From positions 553,501 to 617,500 of the forward strand of contig JACEVL010000409.1 in the NCBI GenBank assembly GCA_020284085.1: a DNA stretch of 64,000 nt. Direction: 5' to 3'. The DNA is from Aporrectodea caliginosa. Lineage: Eukaryota; Annelida; Clitellata; Crassiclitellata; Lumbricidae. Position numbers and translations under genes: made by a program. Below, one piece after another: positions 1 to 11,299 of the stretch. The notes under the pieces are model-generated. The model was not told the DNA's origin. It saw only the letters and a list, made by a program, of their open reading frames with translations, and searched no databases. Positions within the stretch are counted from its first letter, which is position 1. Every line of letters begins with the position of its first letter.

Positions 1-2567
1 ACCCAGGCATCCCTCTCCTCGTCTCCCGCATCTTCTCCGATGAAGCAGGGAACCAGAGACGACGCCACCAAGTCTTGGATGGCATCGTCTGTGAATTCCA
101 CACCGTCATGGCGCAGTGCGTCGCCAAACAGCAGCACCGGTTCCGGTCAGCTGCTCTTCTCTCTGCCTCCGAAGCAGACTCTCGTGGATGCGGCCTCACT
201 CCGCAAATCCCTTCCTCATGGGACGACGCTGAACGAGTACATAAGCCGGATATTCTCCGGAGAGGAGACACAGTTCGTCACGTCCGGCTATCACAGACTC
301 CAACGCCGGAAGTCGAGTCTTGACGAGGAGCAGCCGAGTCTGTCGTTTGCGACGACGGGCGACCTCATCTCGCGGTCCACCTCACTTCGACAACCGAACG
401 AAATGCGATCGAAGACGGACAAGAAAGGTGGAGTGGTTCCCTCAGGCGTCGACGGCGGAACTCAACCGTCGCTGGAGACGCGAAAGGTCTCCCTACTTCC
501 GGTTCAATCGCTACCTCAGATGCCTGTCCCGGCGCAGGTCCAGCGCATCGTCTTTCCAGAAAAGATGACGGCCATCAGCACCTCGGTTCGTCCTCAGGGC
601 CGTGCTTTCGGCGAGCAACTCCTAGCCGCCGTTGGGGGCCAGGCGATGTCCTCCTACTCAACGGAGGAATCGTCACCTGGAAGCATGGTCCAACCGCTGC
701 ATTCGACGCCGATTCCTTCGCGCTACCAGATGCAGCAGGTCCACGTCTCCAATATTCCGATACCTTACGGAACGACGTCCGTTAACTCTCGCTACGAAAC
801 GCCCGTTAACTTGCGTAACTATGAAGGGCCTGTTAACCCTTCGTGTACCGGCGGCGGCGGCGGCTTTGACCCTTCGCTGACCGTTCCGAGCTATGCATTC
901 CCCGTGACGCCTGTGATAACCAGAAGTCGACTACCGTGGCAAGATGACGACTTCGATGCTCGACTACACGCGGCCAGTTGCAACCGGGTTGTCCGTTTTC
1001 GGACAGAACCTTATGTCTACCGGTGGTGCACAGCCATTGTTTTTCACGTCATCGCCACCACCGATGGGGCAAGAGCCCTTGCCACGAAGTGATCCGCCGG
1101 CATATCACGAGTGGCAAGCGGCAGCCCAGGCAATGGCAATTCTCCAGAGCCAGAGGCAACCGTCGCAGGCAGAACAGACTGACAGATACGCATTTGATTT
1201 GATGCAGAACCGTGTCGTAGATGAACAGACAACTGCTAATGATAACTTTCTGTCGCTCTCTTCATATCTGAACGCTCCTGCTCCTCCTCACAGTGTTCCT
1301 GAATTTAGCAACACAAATCGGAACCCTCTTGACGTTACGTATGATCTTGTAAGAGGTGGTGACACCCAGGGAGATGGAATCGGTGAATTGGATGATCAGC
1401 TGCCAGACAGAAATGTTAAGTCAGTTTCAACCTCAGAGAATCAGGTATTATTGGCTCTTTGGTATTTGGTATTTTATCAATCCTAGTGAATATCTCTTGA
1501 AATTTCCATTTAAAACGGTCAATCGTCTGTTTCGCATATTTATCGTGCGTGTGTGTGTGTGTGTGTGTGCGTGCGTGCGTGCGAGCCCCAGTGTGCGTGC
1601 GTAATCGTAGGCAATGTTGATGTGTATGTGACGGTGTGTGTGTGTTTGCTTCTTGGACATTTATATATTGCTCTTTCAGTGAATCTCATACGTGGTTTGG
1701 TCACAAAATTAATACTTCAGGCAATGTTTATGTGTATGTGACCGTAAGGCAATAGACTTCCAGTTTACTTCTCTCGCCCCTGCTATGTCCACATAATTAG
1801 CTGATTGTCTGCTTGACTGACCCTTGGATCTAACTGACCTGGACCCGATTCTTGCCTTACTTGCCTATAAAATTCAATTTTGAATGAGCGCCGGTGAATA
1901 AGAGCTCTATGTGAGCGTTGAACAAATCTGAAGATTACAATGACAATTCGTGTGTTTTTCTAAATCTGTTAAGTATTTTGTATCGTGGACTAAGTATATG
2001 TGGAATATTTTTCTGTAGAATCTCCAGCTGCCAGTGGCAAGGAAACTATGCAACGAATTTTCCTCCTGCCAACTGGCCGACACTACCGATGCTCGAACGA
2101 ACATTCGCGAGAAGCTGCGAAACTTCGGTCCGTCCGACCTCCCAATGATCAAGGCACTTCTAACCGACAAATCTTTGCTCAATTACCCGAGTCAGGCGAC
2201 CGATCAGAACGCGGATTCTCATCATCGGAGTAAAGCTTCCAGTGCCATGCCGCGACCTGTCAGCTGGCACCACGAACACGAACATCTGCGTCGAAATGGC
2301 GAACTCACCTTAAGCTGTGCGGACGAACTTGGACGCGTGACAGACGTAAAACCGGTTTCTAACGGAAATGTTCGCAGAATGAATGGTCACGCTGGGAAGG
2401 TGCTTTCAGAGGGAGAAGTAAAGAGCGGACCGAAGGTGAATGGTCTAAGGCAACATTCGTCTGATGTCGTAAAGACAACGTCTGGTAATGGTGTGGTTAA
2501 CCACAACCAGAGTCAGAGTGATTCCGTGACTCTGTCGTCCTGCAGTCCGATCGCCAATGAATGTTGA
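1..2567 (+). CDS. 3' part of an unrecognised Ser/Pro-rich protein gene (5' end outside window, frame break inside)
   Basis: The reading frame is open from base 1, so the gene starts upstream of the window. Frame 1 runs to a stop at 1090-1092. The protein-like sequence then continues in frame 2, which is open from about 920 to 1444. A clean donor follows at 1445 (cag|gtatta), and an acceptor at 2018 (ttctgtag|aat) joins in phase 0 to a last exon, 2019-2567. The product is rich in Ser, Pro, Gln and Thr, with RRKSS-like basic/serine sites and a segment PPAYHEWQAA in the second frame. The final exon encodes a more ordered, helical-looking stretch (ARKLCNEF, then IREKLRNFGPSDLP and IKALLTDKSLLNY) before a polar tail. 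No transmembrane segment is visible. I do not recognise the family; it looks like the disordered C-terminal half of a regulatory protein. The shift from frame 1 to frame 2 without a plausible intron means an assembly indel, a pseudogene or an unusual transcript. Confidence 0.6.
1445..2018 (+). other. Intron of the first gene, containing a GT microsatellite
   Basis: The donor gtatta and the acceptor tttttctgtag flank a 574-bp stretch. It contains a (GT)n/(GTGC)n run at 1545-1583 and no conserved ORF. Phase 0 on both sides supports the splice. Confidence 0.6.
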
Positions 2568-3459
2568 CTCCTCCTATTTCATCAAAAGACTGTATCGTTT
2601 GCTTTTCTGTGCAATGTTTCTACTCCAAGATTAATGGAAAATTGAACGAAGGTTGCCTACGCGGGATATTCAATTTCTTCAGAGATTTCTGGAGATTTTA
2701 ACGGAAGTGTTCGATTTCTTAGAAGTATAGGAAAACTTCTTATTAAACAGTTTCACATATATAGCCTATTCAATTACCTCATATTACCTCTAAGCTTCTT
2801 GGCCAGCATTGCAGATTTATAATGGATTTCTTTTGAGGTTTTTAGACGATTTGCACATATTTAATTTCATTTGGTTCTAAGTTGAAAAGCCTTCAAAGGG
2901 CAACCCAACACAATGAACTTCCCTGCAAGATTTTTATTTAAGGCAAATGGGCTGGCTGTCTTTCGATTCAGTTTGTCAGAGAGTGAGAACAGTTACTTGT
3001 TAGCAGGTTTACAGAACAGCTGCCTGTAAACGGGTTCTAGAGCTAACCGTTTCAAAAGCTTGATTTTTAGCTTGATCTCTTCAAATTCAGTCATCCCTGT
3101 TTCCATTTTAAATAATTATTCATGAGTGGTTCAGATAAACCTGATTTCTGAGACGTTCACCAACTTAAAGACGTCTATAAAATTATATGACTTTTCTTAA
3201 TTAACAGTGATTTTCCATAGATAACAGTAATCTTCCATTATTCTGCCATATCTGTAGATAACTATACGACAAATTGGCTGTCGAAGACTCGAAATGTACA
3301 ACTGGATGCTGGTGTAAATGTGCTATTACACAACAATGATTATAACAAAGATCACAAAACGATTATATAATTATAGTACTTTTACATAGGAAACATTATT
3401 GATATTTGAATGACGCAGAAAGCCTTCGATTTGTTGGGGAAGCGGAGATCTCCCCTCTA
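2568..3459. other. AT-rich 3' flank, no gene seen
   Basis: This stretch follows the stop codon of the first gene. I see no ORF with coding character and no transposon terminus. Part of it is presumably 3' UTR. Confidence 0.4.
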
Positions 3460-3460
3460 G

Positions 3461-3515
<55 letters not shown>

Positions 3516-3715
3516 CTTATATATATATATGCACTAGCGCTCCCAGAGCAGTCGTGGCTGGGCTGGGAGCGCTCCAGAGTAGATTTCTTGAAGGGGCGTT
3601 ATATAAATCTCCAGAATTAATTAATTAATATATATATATAATATATACTTTCCCCAATGGAAGTGGCATTTACCCACGCATTTCCTCCCTAGCTGTCAGA
3701 GGTCTCCGCTCCCAA
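3460..3715. repeat. TA microsatellite with SINE-like 3' tail
   Basis: A (TA)n array covers 3460-3530. It is followed by GGGAGCGCTCCAGAGTAG and a GGGGCGTTATATAAAT tail, the 3' end seen in the tRNA-derived SINEs of this window. Around it, gaagcggagatct near 3430 and aggtctccgctccc near 3700 form an imperfect inverted repeat. Confidence 0.5.
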
Positions 3716-3721
3716 CCATAA

Positions 3722-3770
3722 CTAGTAAGTAACGCCTGGTTACGCTTAGCAACGCCTAGTAACGCTGGAC
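3722..3770. repeat. Short tandem repeat (~10 bp) at the left edge of duplication A
   Basis: Degenerate units of acgcctagta / acgcttagca. The same array occurs at 13433-13488 beside copy B, so it marks the left breakpoint region of the duplication. Confidence 0.55.
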
Positions 3771-3784
3771 GCCTTCGGAGCAAA

Positions 3785-4300
3785 GTACGAAGTTTTGAAA
3801 GATCGTAATCGTAAACTCGAGATTTCTACAGCACCCCCCCCCCACAGACGCTCAGTCAAAGCAAAATCGATAGACAGTTAAGGTCGAAATCGGTTCCGGG
3901 TCAGGCAGCAGACAGAAAGACGGTTTCGGTTTATGGTAGCCTACATGTATAGAATTAGCGGCGACGGAGCCGATGGGCTGAGCAAGAATAAGGATATAGA
4001 ACTTGTGAAAAAGAACCGTTTTCTGGTTTCAGTGAATGACCTTTGTGCAGATATATAGCAAGTGGAGTCCGCTCCTCATCCATTTTTTCTACCACTTGTG
4101 ATCTCCAGGTGACCTGATAGGTGTAGGACATTCTACAAGGCGACTCGAGTACTCGACCCCAGTCTCTCCAATAGTAATCGTGAACATCAAATTTCTAAAG
4201 CGCTATTCGAAAGCAAAGCATAGGCCATTAGCTTATTCTGCGTCCTGTCAGAGTGGGTTTCCATAAAAGTCCAGTAGACCGAGATTCGAGCCACCACGAT
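3785..4300 (-). repeat. Fragments of a dispersed retroposon tail family (ATCGTA-tailed)
   Basis: Segments near 3790-3850 and 4160-4300 carry atcgtaatcgta followed by gagatttctacagc or aaatttctaaagcgct, then cgaaagcaaagc and agcttattc. The same string of motifs recurs at 5890-5990, 13505-13570, 13640-13790, 14945-15015, 20390-20470 (opposite strand), 23900-23990, 24590-24780 and 50800-50960. The simple-sequence end and repeated truncation fit a LINE or SINE 3' tail read on the minus strand. Confidence 0.5.
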
Positions 4301-4868
4301 ACAGTGAGTGTATCAGTTAACTCATAAGTGAGATTGTTACGTTAACTGCACGCATGATACACGAGGTAATATGCGCATACTCGTTCTGTGGTGTGGCTAT
4401 CCGCACATATAGGCTAGTAGCCGCGTTTGCACCACCTGCGATTCAAGCTTAGTTTTCTGAAATCTGTCCGACACATATAGGCCTAACGGGACGGGTCGAC
4501 GCAAATCGCAATGGCATACCTGGTGTCATGATCAGTCAACTTCTGCATACATTTCTTTGGGCGCCAACAGCGGCGGTTGTTTGATGTTCTTAAAGGTGGT
4601 TTCCCACACGAGTGGAGGTCGTTTACCCATAGAGCAGAGGGGTCGAGCTAGCACCTCTGCCAGCTTGCCTACATAGAGCCCATATAGGACCCAAATATCC
4701 ATCTGAGTCTCTGAGACCCCTGTAGAGACCTTTATGGGTCCCATCTTATGCCCATGTACACGCCTACAGGGAGGGACCTGGGTATAGACGGATAATCTCG
4801 TTTTGTGTCACCTCGACATTTGAGATCTGTTTGTTTACATGACGCATGCTGCATATGTGTTGAGATGA

Positions 4869-7634
4869 TCAGGAGACCCTGTCTGGTTCGCACTTGGAGT
4901 TCCGTTCGGCGGCCGTGAGCAGATCGATGTCGATCTGTCGAGGAACCGAGTGTGCGTCGAACACCTGCCCTACGTGTTCGGCGTGTTGCCTTTGGATCTG
5001 GATGGGGTGGGAGTTCGGCCACTTGTCGCAGGACACGCTATCGTGACAGAAGGCCGAGGACTGGACGAGGGGCCAGAGCTCGCTGCCCAAGAACCTCATG
5101 TCCTCCAAGTACCTGTTACTGTACTGCACCCGCGAGGCGATCGATCGTTCGCCCAGAAGCAGTCTCAACCACTTTGTACGTGCTCCCCATAGTCCCCCAC
5201 TGATCGGGTACTCCGCGTGGCTGGGGTGGTCGCGGATGCAGTGAAACAGCGTGTCCGTGTCCAACCAAGCGGATACGATGGCGGCGTCACGCTCCGTCAA
5301 CCTGCTGTCGGAGTCACGCGAGATGAACACGTCAACCGTTACGTCATCGACCGGAAGGAATCGCCAGAGCATCGGTGCCAATTCACCCGGATCGATGTAC
5401 TTCAGGTCGGCGCCCAACTCCTCCAGTTTTCGCGTCACCTGGGGCGGAACGGAGTCGCAGCTGGCGGGGCCTCCGTCCGTCTCCGAAGGGACCTGTCTCC
5501 GGCAGTAGATGGACAGTCTCCAGCCGGGGAAGATGACGGGGAGCAGCTGGGCGTTACGGACGGCGCCCAGAGTGTACTTAGGGTCATCGCCATACAGGGA
5601 CATGGCAATCACTCGCCTGGAACGACGAAGGTTGTTGTCGCGTCGAAGATCGAAATCCGTGGCATCCAACGCCTTCACATACCTACAGAAATCACAGTTA
5701 TATGGCTACACGCATATAACTTTGAACTACGTGCATAGGCCTATACCTGTATTAAACCTATAGCAGCTTATTATCTATTTAGCGCCTTTAAATCATTTAA
5801 CGACGAGCTGCATTGGGTTCCCAGTCACTTTTTGTACACACTCGTCGTTAAAGGGTTAAGAGATTCTTCAGAGTGCCTTGAAAATATTCTACATGCCTGT
5901 AATATCGTCATCGTAAACGTAATCTCGAGATTTCTACAGCGTACAAAAAACGAAGTCGCGAGAATAGCCTTTTAAGACTATCTTCTGCATATCTGCATAG
6001 CTAGGCCTGTGACGTTTCGTAATGCATGTATGTAGTAAAGCATGTATCTGGGCATTATAGAGCACATTTTAAGAACCCCTCAAAGCGCCATGGAGTTCAT
6101 GACTAAAGGATACGGTGCTTTTAAACGTCTCCGGCTTTCTCGGTTGTTGGTCTGAAGCTTTGAAATTCAGTTCTTTCAATGCTTTCAGTTTCTGGTTGAG
6201 TTGAGCAAAAGCCGATTATCTTACATTGACGCCTGTACCACCGTCACAGTGGTGATTAGTGGATAAAAAATAGGTCGGAGAATGAGAAAAACGCTGACTA
6301 CGGGAGTAAAGCTGGATATTAGTCAGATCATGGACGGACACGGGATCCGGTGCAGTGTGATGATTCTATTCAGGTCTGCTTTGAATGTTTTTAATCAACA
6401 TAGAAATTTAAGCCTATTAACATGAGGAGACTTACCTCTGCAGCAAATGACTGTCGACAGCCAACAACTCTGCCAGATCGTCATTCTCACCATTCCCGTC
6501 ACCGACACCGTCAGAACTGTTGCCACCGACACTGACATCCCGACCAACACCGTTGCCGATCACAACGTCAGCCTTACTGCCAACGCTACTACTTTTATTG
6601 GTGCCTTCAGTGGCCGTGTGGTCATCGAGTCCAGTCCGCTGGTAGCTTGACCACTGCGGTGAGTACAGCCGCAGGAGATAGCGCACCGCTGTGTCCAGCG
6701 TCCAGTCCGTCAGCGGAAAGAAGTGACCAAAGATCTCGTAGTGACGTCGATGGAAGAACAGTCTTCTTCCAGCGGAAGTGACGACACCTACGTTCTTCTT
6801 GCGCTGAAGGACCTCGGTCGGTTGCTCCGCCCACTTCAGAGGCACCACGTGACTGCCGTGGTCGGGGTCTGACCATACAAGGAGATCGTACCAGGTGACG
6901 TTGTCGAAGTACGCTTCTATTAGGACGTCGTTGAGAGCGTTGACGAGGTTCAGTTCCGATGATATCGTTGTCAACCAGACCGTGATGTTGACGCGTTGCC
7001 TTCGACATTCTTCCGTGGTTGTCCTCAGAAGGCGATCCATCCAGGGAGTGGCCACCTGGATGATCCCGTCCTCCGAAAGCGTCGCTTTCGACTCTAGTCC
7101 GCCCGATCTGAGCACAACGTAAACGGCGTAGTCAAACGAAGGGTCGCAGTTGATGAACGTTTCAACGGTCTCATCCCCAGCTTCGCCTTGATGAATTGGT
7201 TTGTGGATTACAAGCGGGCCTTTGACACCATTATCCTCATGAACCGATCCATGGATTTTAGGAGGGTCTTCGATAACATCGTCGCTATGAATAGAGCTTT
7301 GAAAGCTTTCGGTAGCTTCTTGCACCAAGAAGACTCCAATGATGGGGCGAAGGATACCTGAGTCAACTTGAGGAGGATTTTCACAATAATTTATGCACGT
7401 TGGAGAGATCAACTCTATCCTTCGTATTGAAATCTGCGACCGGTTCAGTCGAAGAACGGACTTGTGTGAGTCAGTTCCAACGACGACATACTCGACTAGG
7501 GAACTGCGGTGGCGGCTTAGTATTGCGCCGAAGAAGGCAACAAGTGTCAACCCCGTTAGGCAGAGTAGAGCAAACACGAAGAGATAGCTGCGATGGGACA
7601 GGCATCTTCTCGGGAGCCAAACACGTAAGGCCAT
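4869..7634 (-). CDS. Type II membrane glycosyltransferase-like protein, copy A (2 exons, 670 aa)
   Basis: Exon 1 is 7634-6436 and exon 2 is 5682-4869. The 753-bp intron has donor AG|GTAAGT and acceptor TTCTGTAG|G. The split codon AG|G restores Arg400 and keeps the frame. After a short basic N-terminus (WLPRR) comes one hydrophobic anchor at about residues 17-38, the topology of Golgi type II enzymes, with N-glycosylation sequons in the lumenal part. Exon 1 continues with a poorly conserved stem, then a block with FDYAVYVVLRSGG, NVTWYDLLVWSDP and GRRLFFHRRHYEIFGHFFPLTDW. Exon 2 holds a second block: MSLYGD, GAVRNAQLLP, PGWRLSIY, MLWRFLP, the acidic motif RDSDSR (residues 522-527), FHCIRDHPSHAE and GGLWGARTKW. 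These motifs match a widespread nucleotide-diphospho-sugar transferase-like fold, with DSD as the likely metal and sugar-nucleotide site. Donor and acceptor sugars are unknown. The start is the first ATG before the anchor; an upstream ATG used in copy B is CCG here. Confidence 0.8.
5683..6435 (-). other. Intron of glycosyltransferase-like gene copy A
   Basis: It is bounded by GTAAGT and TTCTGTAG on the minus strand. It contains an ATCGTA-tailed retroposon fragment near 5890-5990. The corresponding intron of copy B is 1015 bp and has an extra simple-repeat/retroposon insertion. Confidence 0.75.
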
Positions 7635-7810
7635 CTTCTGAATCCGATGACTAAGGAAACCGACACGCAGGAAGAGAATCGGTTACAAGGTTGCTTTAGA
7701 ACTGAATTCCGTTTAATTCGGAACGGTCAGTCACTTTCCTACTGATGCTTTCTTCATCTTCGTTCCTGACAACATAATATTATATCACGCATCGTTGATC
7801 TCAGTAATTA

Positions 7811-7819
7811 TCGTCGTCG

Positions 7820-7903
<84 letters not shown>
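7811..7903. repeat. (CAT)n microsatellite
   Basis: About 30 trinucleotide units. It abuts the 3' end of the minus-strand LINE fragment at 7905, so it may be that element's simple tail. It also marks the right edge of duplication A. Confidence 0.9.
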
Positions 7904-7904
7904 C

Positions 7905-9110
7905 CGCCCACAAAAGCTAAGTCGCGGGAACCAGCTTATTTAAAACAATCAAAACAAAATCGATAGGCAGGGGTTCAAAATCCAGAGAGTGAGGCAGGCA
8001 GACAGGCGGGCGGCTAAGGTGGATGGTGTTTGGTGTTGAGACGACGAGGTTGACAAGGAGAAGTGTTGGATTCAGGATAGGATTTCTCAAAAGGCAGTGT
8101 TTTCAGTTTCGAGTGAAAGACCTGTGGAGAGATAGCGAGAGGTGGAGTTTTGGTGACTTCATAGGATGGGTCAGATATTTGTCGTAGTGCTGGCGGAAGT
8201 TTGTTCCAAAGAGGTAGAACAGCTATGGCTATGGAGCGATTTGCAAATTTTAGTGATGAGGTGACGGAAGGGCGGAGCAGTGTTAGGGATGAGGAGGAGC
8301 GGGTTGGACGAAGTGGCTGGATCGTGAACAACTGACGGAGATAGGAGGGCTGGGAGGTTTGAAGCGTGTCGTAGACTCGTAGGTGAGTGATATGACTTTA
8401 TATTCTATTCGTTCAAGGATTTTGAGCCAGTGGAGTGATTTGAGAACAGGAGTGATGTGATAGTGTTTGGGGTTTTGGTGACAACACGAGCGAGGGCATT
8501 CTGAATAGCTTGGAGGCGGTTTATTTGGGTCACGTCAATGTTTAGGAAAAGAGAATTGCAATAGTCTAATTTAGCGTGAACTATAGATGTAGCGATTGTT
8601 GATGCAGTTTTGAAATCGAGCATAGGGCGGATTCTACGAAGGTCACGGATATTCATGAAGTATACGAGCGAGAAAGATGGGTGATGTGATCGGCGAAGCT
8701 GAGGATTTGGTAAAAAATCACACCAAGGTTTCGGACAGGAGAGTTTGCAGTGAATGTGTCGGTAGGTGCAGAGTCATGGTTGATGGAAATAGATGGATCT
8801 GGGATTTTCTTAAGTTGCTGACGGATGCCTATAAGTATAAATTCAGTTTTACAGGGGTTCAGGCACAGGAGATTTGATGTCATCCAGGAGGAGATTTGGG
8901 TAACTACATGGAGAAGATGATCTATGGAGTCGGAGAAGCTGCTTGGAGAGAATGAGATGATTAGTTGCGTGTCGCCAGCGTATAGGTGATGGCCCACCGA
9001 GGATGCTTTGATGAGTGAGCTGAGTTGAGTAGTGTAAAGAACGGACAATAGGGGCCCGAGAACAGAAGTCAATTCAGAAGTCAATTCTGGAACAGACAAA
9101 TGCATGGACT
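7905..9110 (-). mobile_element. Degenerate non-LTR retrotransposon (LINE), reverse transcriptase C-terminal part
   Basis: The minus strand carries frames broken at about 8656 and 8400. The first piece (9105-8653) has GPLLSVLYTTQLSSL followed by HHLYAGDTQLIISF. This is the reverse-transcriptase box, where YADD is expected, so the second catalytic Asp doublet is damaged. It is followed by SSWMTSNLLCLNPCKTEF and RNLGVIF. The second piece (8656-8405) has HAKLDYCNSLF and RLQAIQNALARVV. The last (8331-8014) has LPLWNKLPPALR and FHSKLKTLPF, the usual C-terminus. A ~110-bp 3' UTR and a CAT array follow. The copy is dead. Confidence 0.8.
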
Positions 9111-9117
9111 ATTGACG

Positions 9118-9560
9118 TCAAGGTGGATGAGGAGACAGATCTGCGAATGGCCCTGATACGTTGGAGTTGAAAGTAGTAGGAGCGTGTAAGCTGAGTAATA
9201 GGCCTAAGTTCAGAGAAAGTAAGAGAATGTCCAGAGTGACACCTAGGTCACGTACACTAGTAGAAAAAGTGAACTGGGGGAAGTTTTCAGCAAGAAGCAA
9301 AAGGTCAAGTTTTTAGAGTTGTTGGGGAGTGCCAAACCAGATGAAGTTGAGTTTTGGAGGAATTGAGGGAGAGGCGATTTGAGGACATCCATAGGTGTAA
9401 GTCACGAGAAAGAGCGTCAATACAGCCAGCAAGAACGAGTTGAGCCGATGGAGAACCATGGACGTAAGCCTGGACGTCCTCAGCAACGAGGTGACCCGTG
9501 ACGGAGTGATTAGAAATTAATGAAGTAAGATCAGCTGTGAACAGAATGAAAAGAAGGGGT
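9118..9560 (-). mobile_element. Second LINE fragment (CR1-like), reverse transcriptase part
   Basis: Read on the minus strand, broken frames encode DVQAYVHGSPSAQL, CIDALSRDLHLWMSSNRLSL, then ENFPQFTFSTSVRDLGVTLD. This order is the segment just after the reverse-transcriptase catalytic box in CR1/L2-type LINEs. Its sequence differs from the neighbouring LINE at 7905-9110, and it repeats the same domain region, so it is a separate insertion. There are several in-frame breaks. Confidence 0.7.
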
Positions 9561-9579
9561 CCTTATATAAGATAACCTC

Positions 9580-9722
9580 CGCGATCATAACCAGTAATAA
9601 TTGTAGCGAATGTCCGGCGCTAATAGCAGCCTACAAAGCATATCCGCCCTACGGGACTCGAACTCGGTACCTCTCGCTCTCCATGCCAACGTGTTATCTA
9701 ATGCGCTATCGGGTCCCCCTCC
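9580..9722 (-). repeat. tRNA-derived SINE
   Basis: The minus strand reads gatagcgcattagataacacg, an A-box-like region. About 40 bases later comes gagttcgagtcccg, a B-box. Downstream is a non-tRNA body ending in gcgatcataaccagtaat. A body fragment recurs at 17870-17910. Confidence 0.6.
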
Positions 9723-9875
9723 ATATTAGGCCAATGCATGTACAGTTAAAGAGTGCTACAGTAATAGTTGGGATGTTGCAGTGTATAGGATTAATGGTTT
9801 AATTAATTAATTGAACCAGCGTCGGAACCAGCGATATAATCAATAATAATATTTAGCTAGGATTCGGGGATAGGC

Positions 9876-10541
9876 CTAACCGGTGGCATTTACCCAAATC
9901 CCAACCGGTATAGCAGTTCATAAAATTTTAAAACATATTTTAGGCATGCTTTCATCGCTCATCCAACTTCTACTTCTACTAAGACATATGTCCATCCCCA
10001 AGGACTCTATATTAAAGGACTGGTTACTCGCGATAATATCGTGTACTTCCGGTTTAAGGCAACGAGCCTGGCGCCACCTGGCGATGCGGGTGTAAGGAGC
10101 GTCTTTGGACGTAAAAATGCATGGTGAACCCGATGTGTTGTTCAGCGATTAATTGCACGAATTTGAGGAAAACAAATCAGAATTATTTTTATTTCAGTTT
10201 CTAAGGAACGAAGAAAGGTAAATAATAATAAATAAAAAGATATTTTTAATGACTTTTAGTTAAATAATCTAAACGACGGAGATAGGCGTTTTAGCATGGT
10301 AAACACGAGCTTCTACACCTTTGTCGCTAGGTGGCCAGGCTCCATGAGCCGCCATTTTCTCTCCAACGCGCTTACATAAGGAGATTCCAGTCCTGTGTAT
10401 ATTGGTCCTTGGTCCATCCCTAATCCGACTTCTAAATCTACTAAACGTATTTTAATCGCTCATCCAACTTCTAGTTTTACTATTACATTATATTTATGAC
10501 CTGCTATACCGGTTGGGATGTGGGTATATGCTAACCGGTGG
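9876..10541. mobile_element. Foldback DNA transposon (MITE) with 11-bp target-site duplication
   Basis: The element covers 9887-10530 (644 bp). The flanks are the perfect direct repeat CTAACCGGTGG at 9876-9886 and 10531-10541. The terminal inverted repeats start CATTTACCCAAATCCCAACC on the left and CATATACCCACATCCCAACC on the right (minus strand). About 34 of the first 38 bases match. The inverted similarity extends inward in patches for about 200 bp per arm around an AT-rich centre. No transposase ORF is present. TSD length and long arms suggest a Mutator-like or foldback family; the assignment is inference. Confidence 0.75.
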
Positions 10542-10874
10542 TGCTGGGTTGCTCCGTGACGATGCTGTCGAGACGTGATTGGTTGAATTAAAATACGGAC
10601 GGTTGAGAATTGTCGTCTGCCAAATGAACCGCGGATTGGCGCCTTCACGCCAGGAATGCAGAATCGAGTCAGTGTTGTTGTTGACTGCGAAGGCTTCGGT
10701 AGTCGTACGAGGCAGTTAGGCAAACAAACTCCTGATCATACAACAAGTTTCGGTAATTTGTTGATCGGAAGACGATCAGTAAAGTGGAGTAATGTTTATA
10801 GGAGGTGTCCGTTGACACACTTCTTTGAAACGGACATTGTGAACTTCGGTAAACTATCGTAAGTTCAACATGCG

Positions 10875-11275
10875 ATCGACTGGTATTGAATAATAACGCC
10901 AGTATTAAAATCAAAGTACGATTATTTTATAATTCCGATTAGAACGTTTTAATTAATTAGTTAATACGAACTATGATTATTAACTGTTTGGTGTTTGATT
11001 CATCGCGCAATCAATTCATCAAGATCTAGCTAGAAGATAAGCTGGAGGAAGCGTTGAATTCTACAAGAAGAATCGACTGGTATTGACTGGTATTGAGTTT
11101 AACGCCAGTATAAAATCAAAGAACGATTATTTTATAAGCCTGAAGAAAGCCACGTTTTGCCGAGAGTTAATTCGAACTCTGATACGAACTGTTTGGTGTT
11201 TGATTCATCGCCAATCATCATCATCAAGATCTAGCTAGAAGGTAAGCTGGAGGAAGCGTTGAATTCTACAAGAAG
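10875..11275. repeat. Two-unit tandem repeat, about 200 bp per unit
   Basis: Units at 10875-11071 and 11072-11275 both run from atcgactggtattga through gccagtat, cgattattttataa, actgtttggtgtttgattcatc and aagatctagctagaag to ggaagcgttgaattctacaa. They differ by several indels. Position upstream of the LTR-element features suggests it belongs to the LTR or its flank. Confidence 0.7.
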
Positions 11276-11299
11276 AATCACTTCAAACAGAATGACCAC

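Larger units (their letters stand above)
3730..7910. repeat. Segmental duplication, copy A
   Basis: This block matches 13440-17715 in the same orientation. Shared landmarks, in order, are a ~10-bp acgcctagta tandem repeat, the CTGGACGCCTTCGGAG segment, the 3' flank and both exons of the glycosyltransferase-like gene, its intron, the gttacaaggttgctttaga upstream segment, and a CAT-rich microsatellite at the right end. Exons align without large gaps. Introns and flanks carry indels and insertions. Confidence 0.85.

Noticed and set aside
971..1011. A 19-base intron explaining the frame break
   Set aside because: gttgtccgttttcggacag has GT-AG ends and the right length modulo 3, but it is far below any credible spliceosomal intron size.
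5217..5738. 173-aa plus-strand ORF opposite glycosyltransferase exon 2 (also 14386-14877)
   Set aside because: Antisense shadow of a strongly conserved coding exon; the minus-strand frame carries the motifs and correct splice sites.
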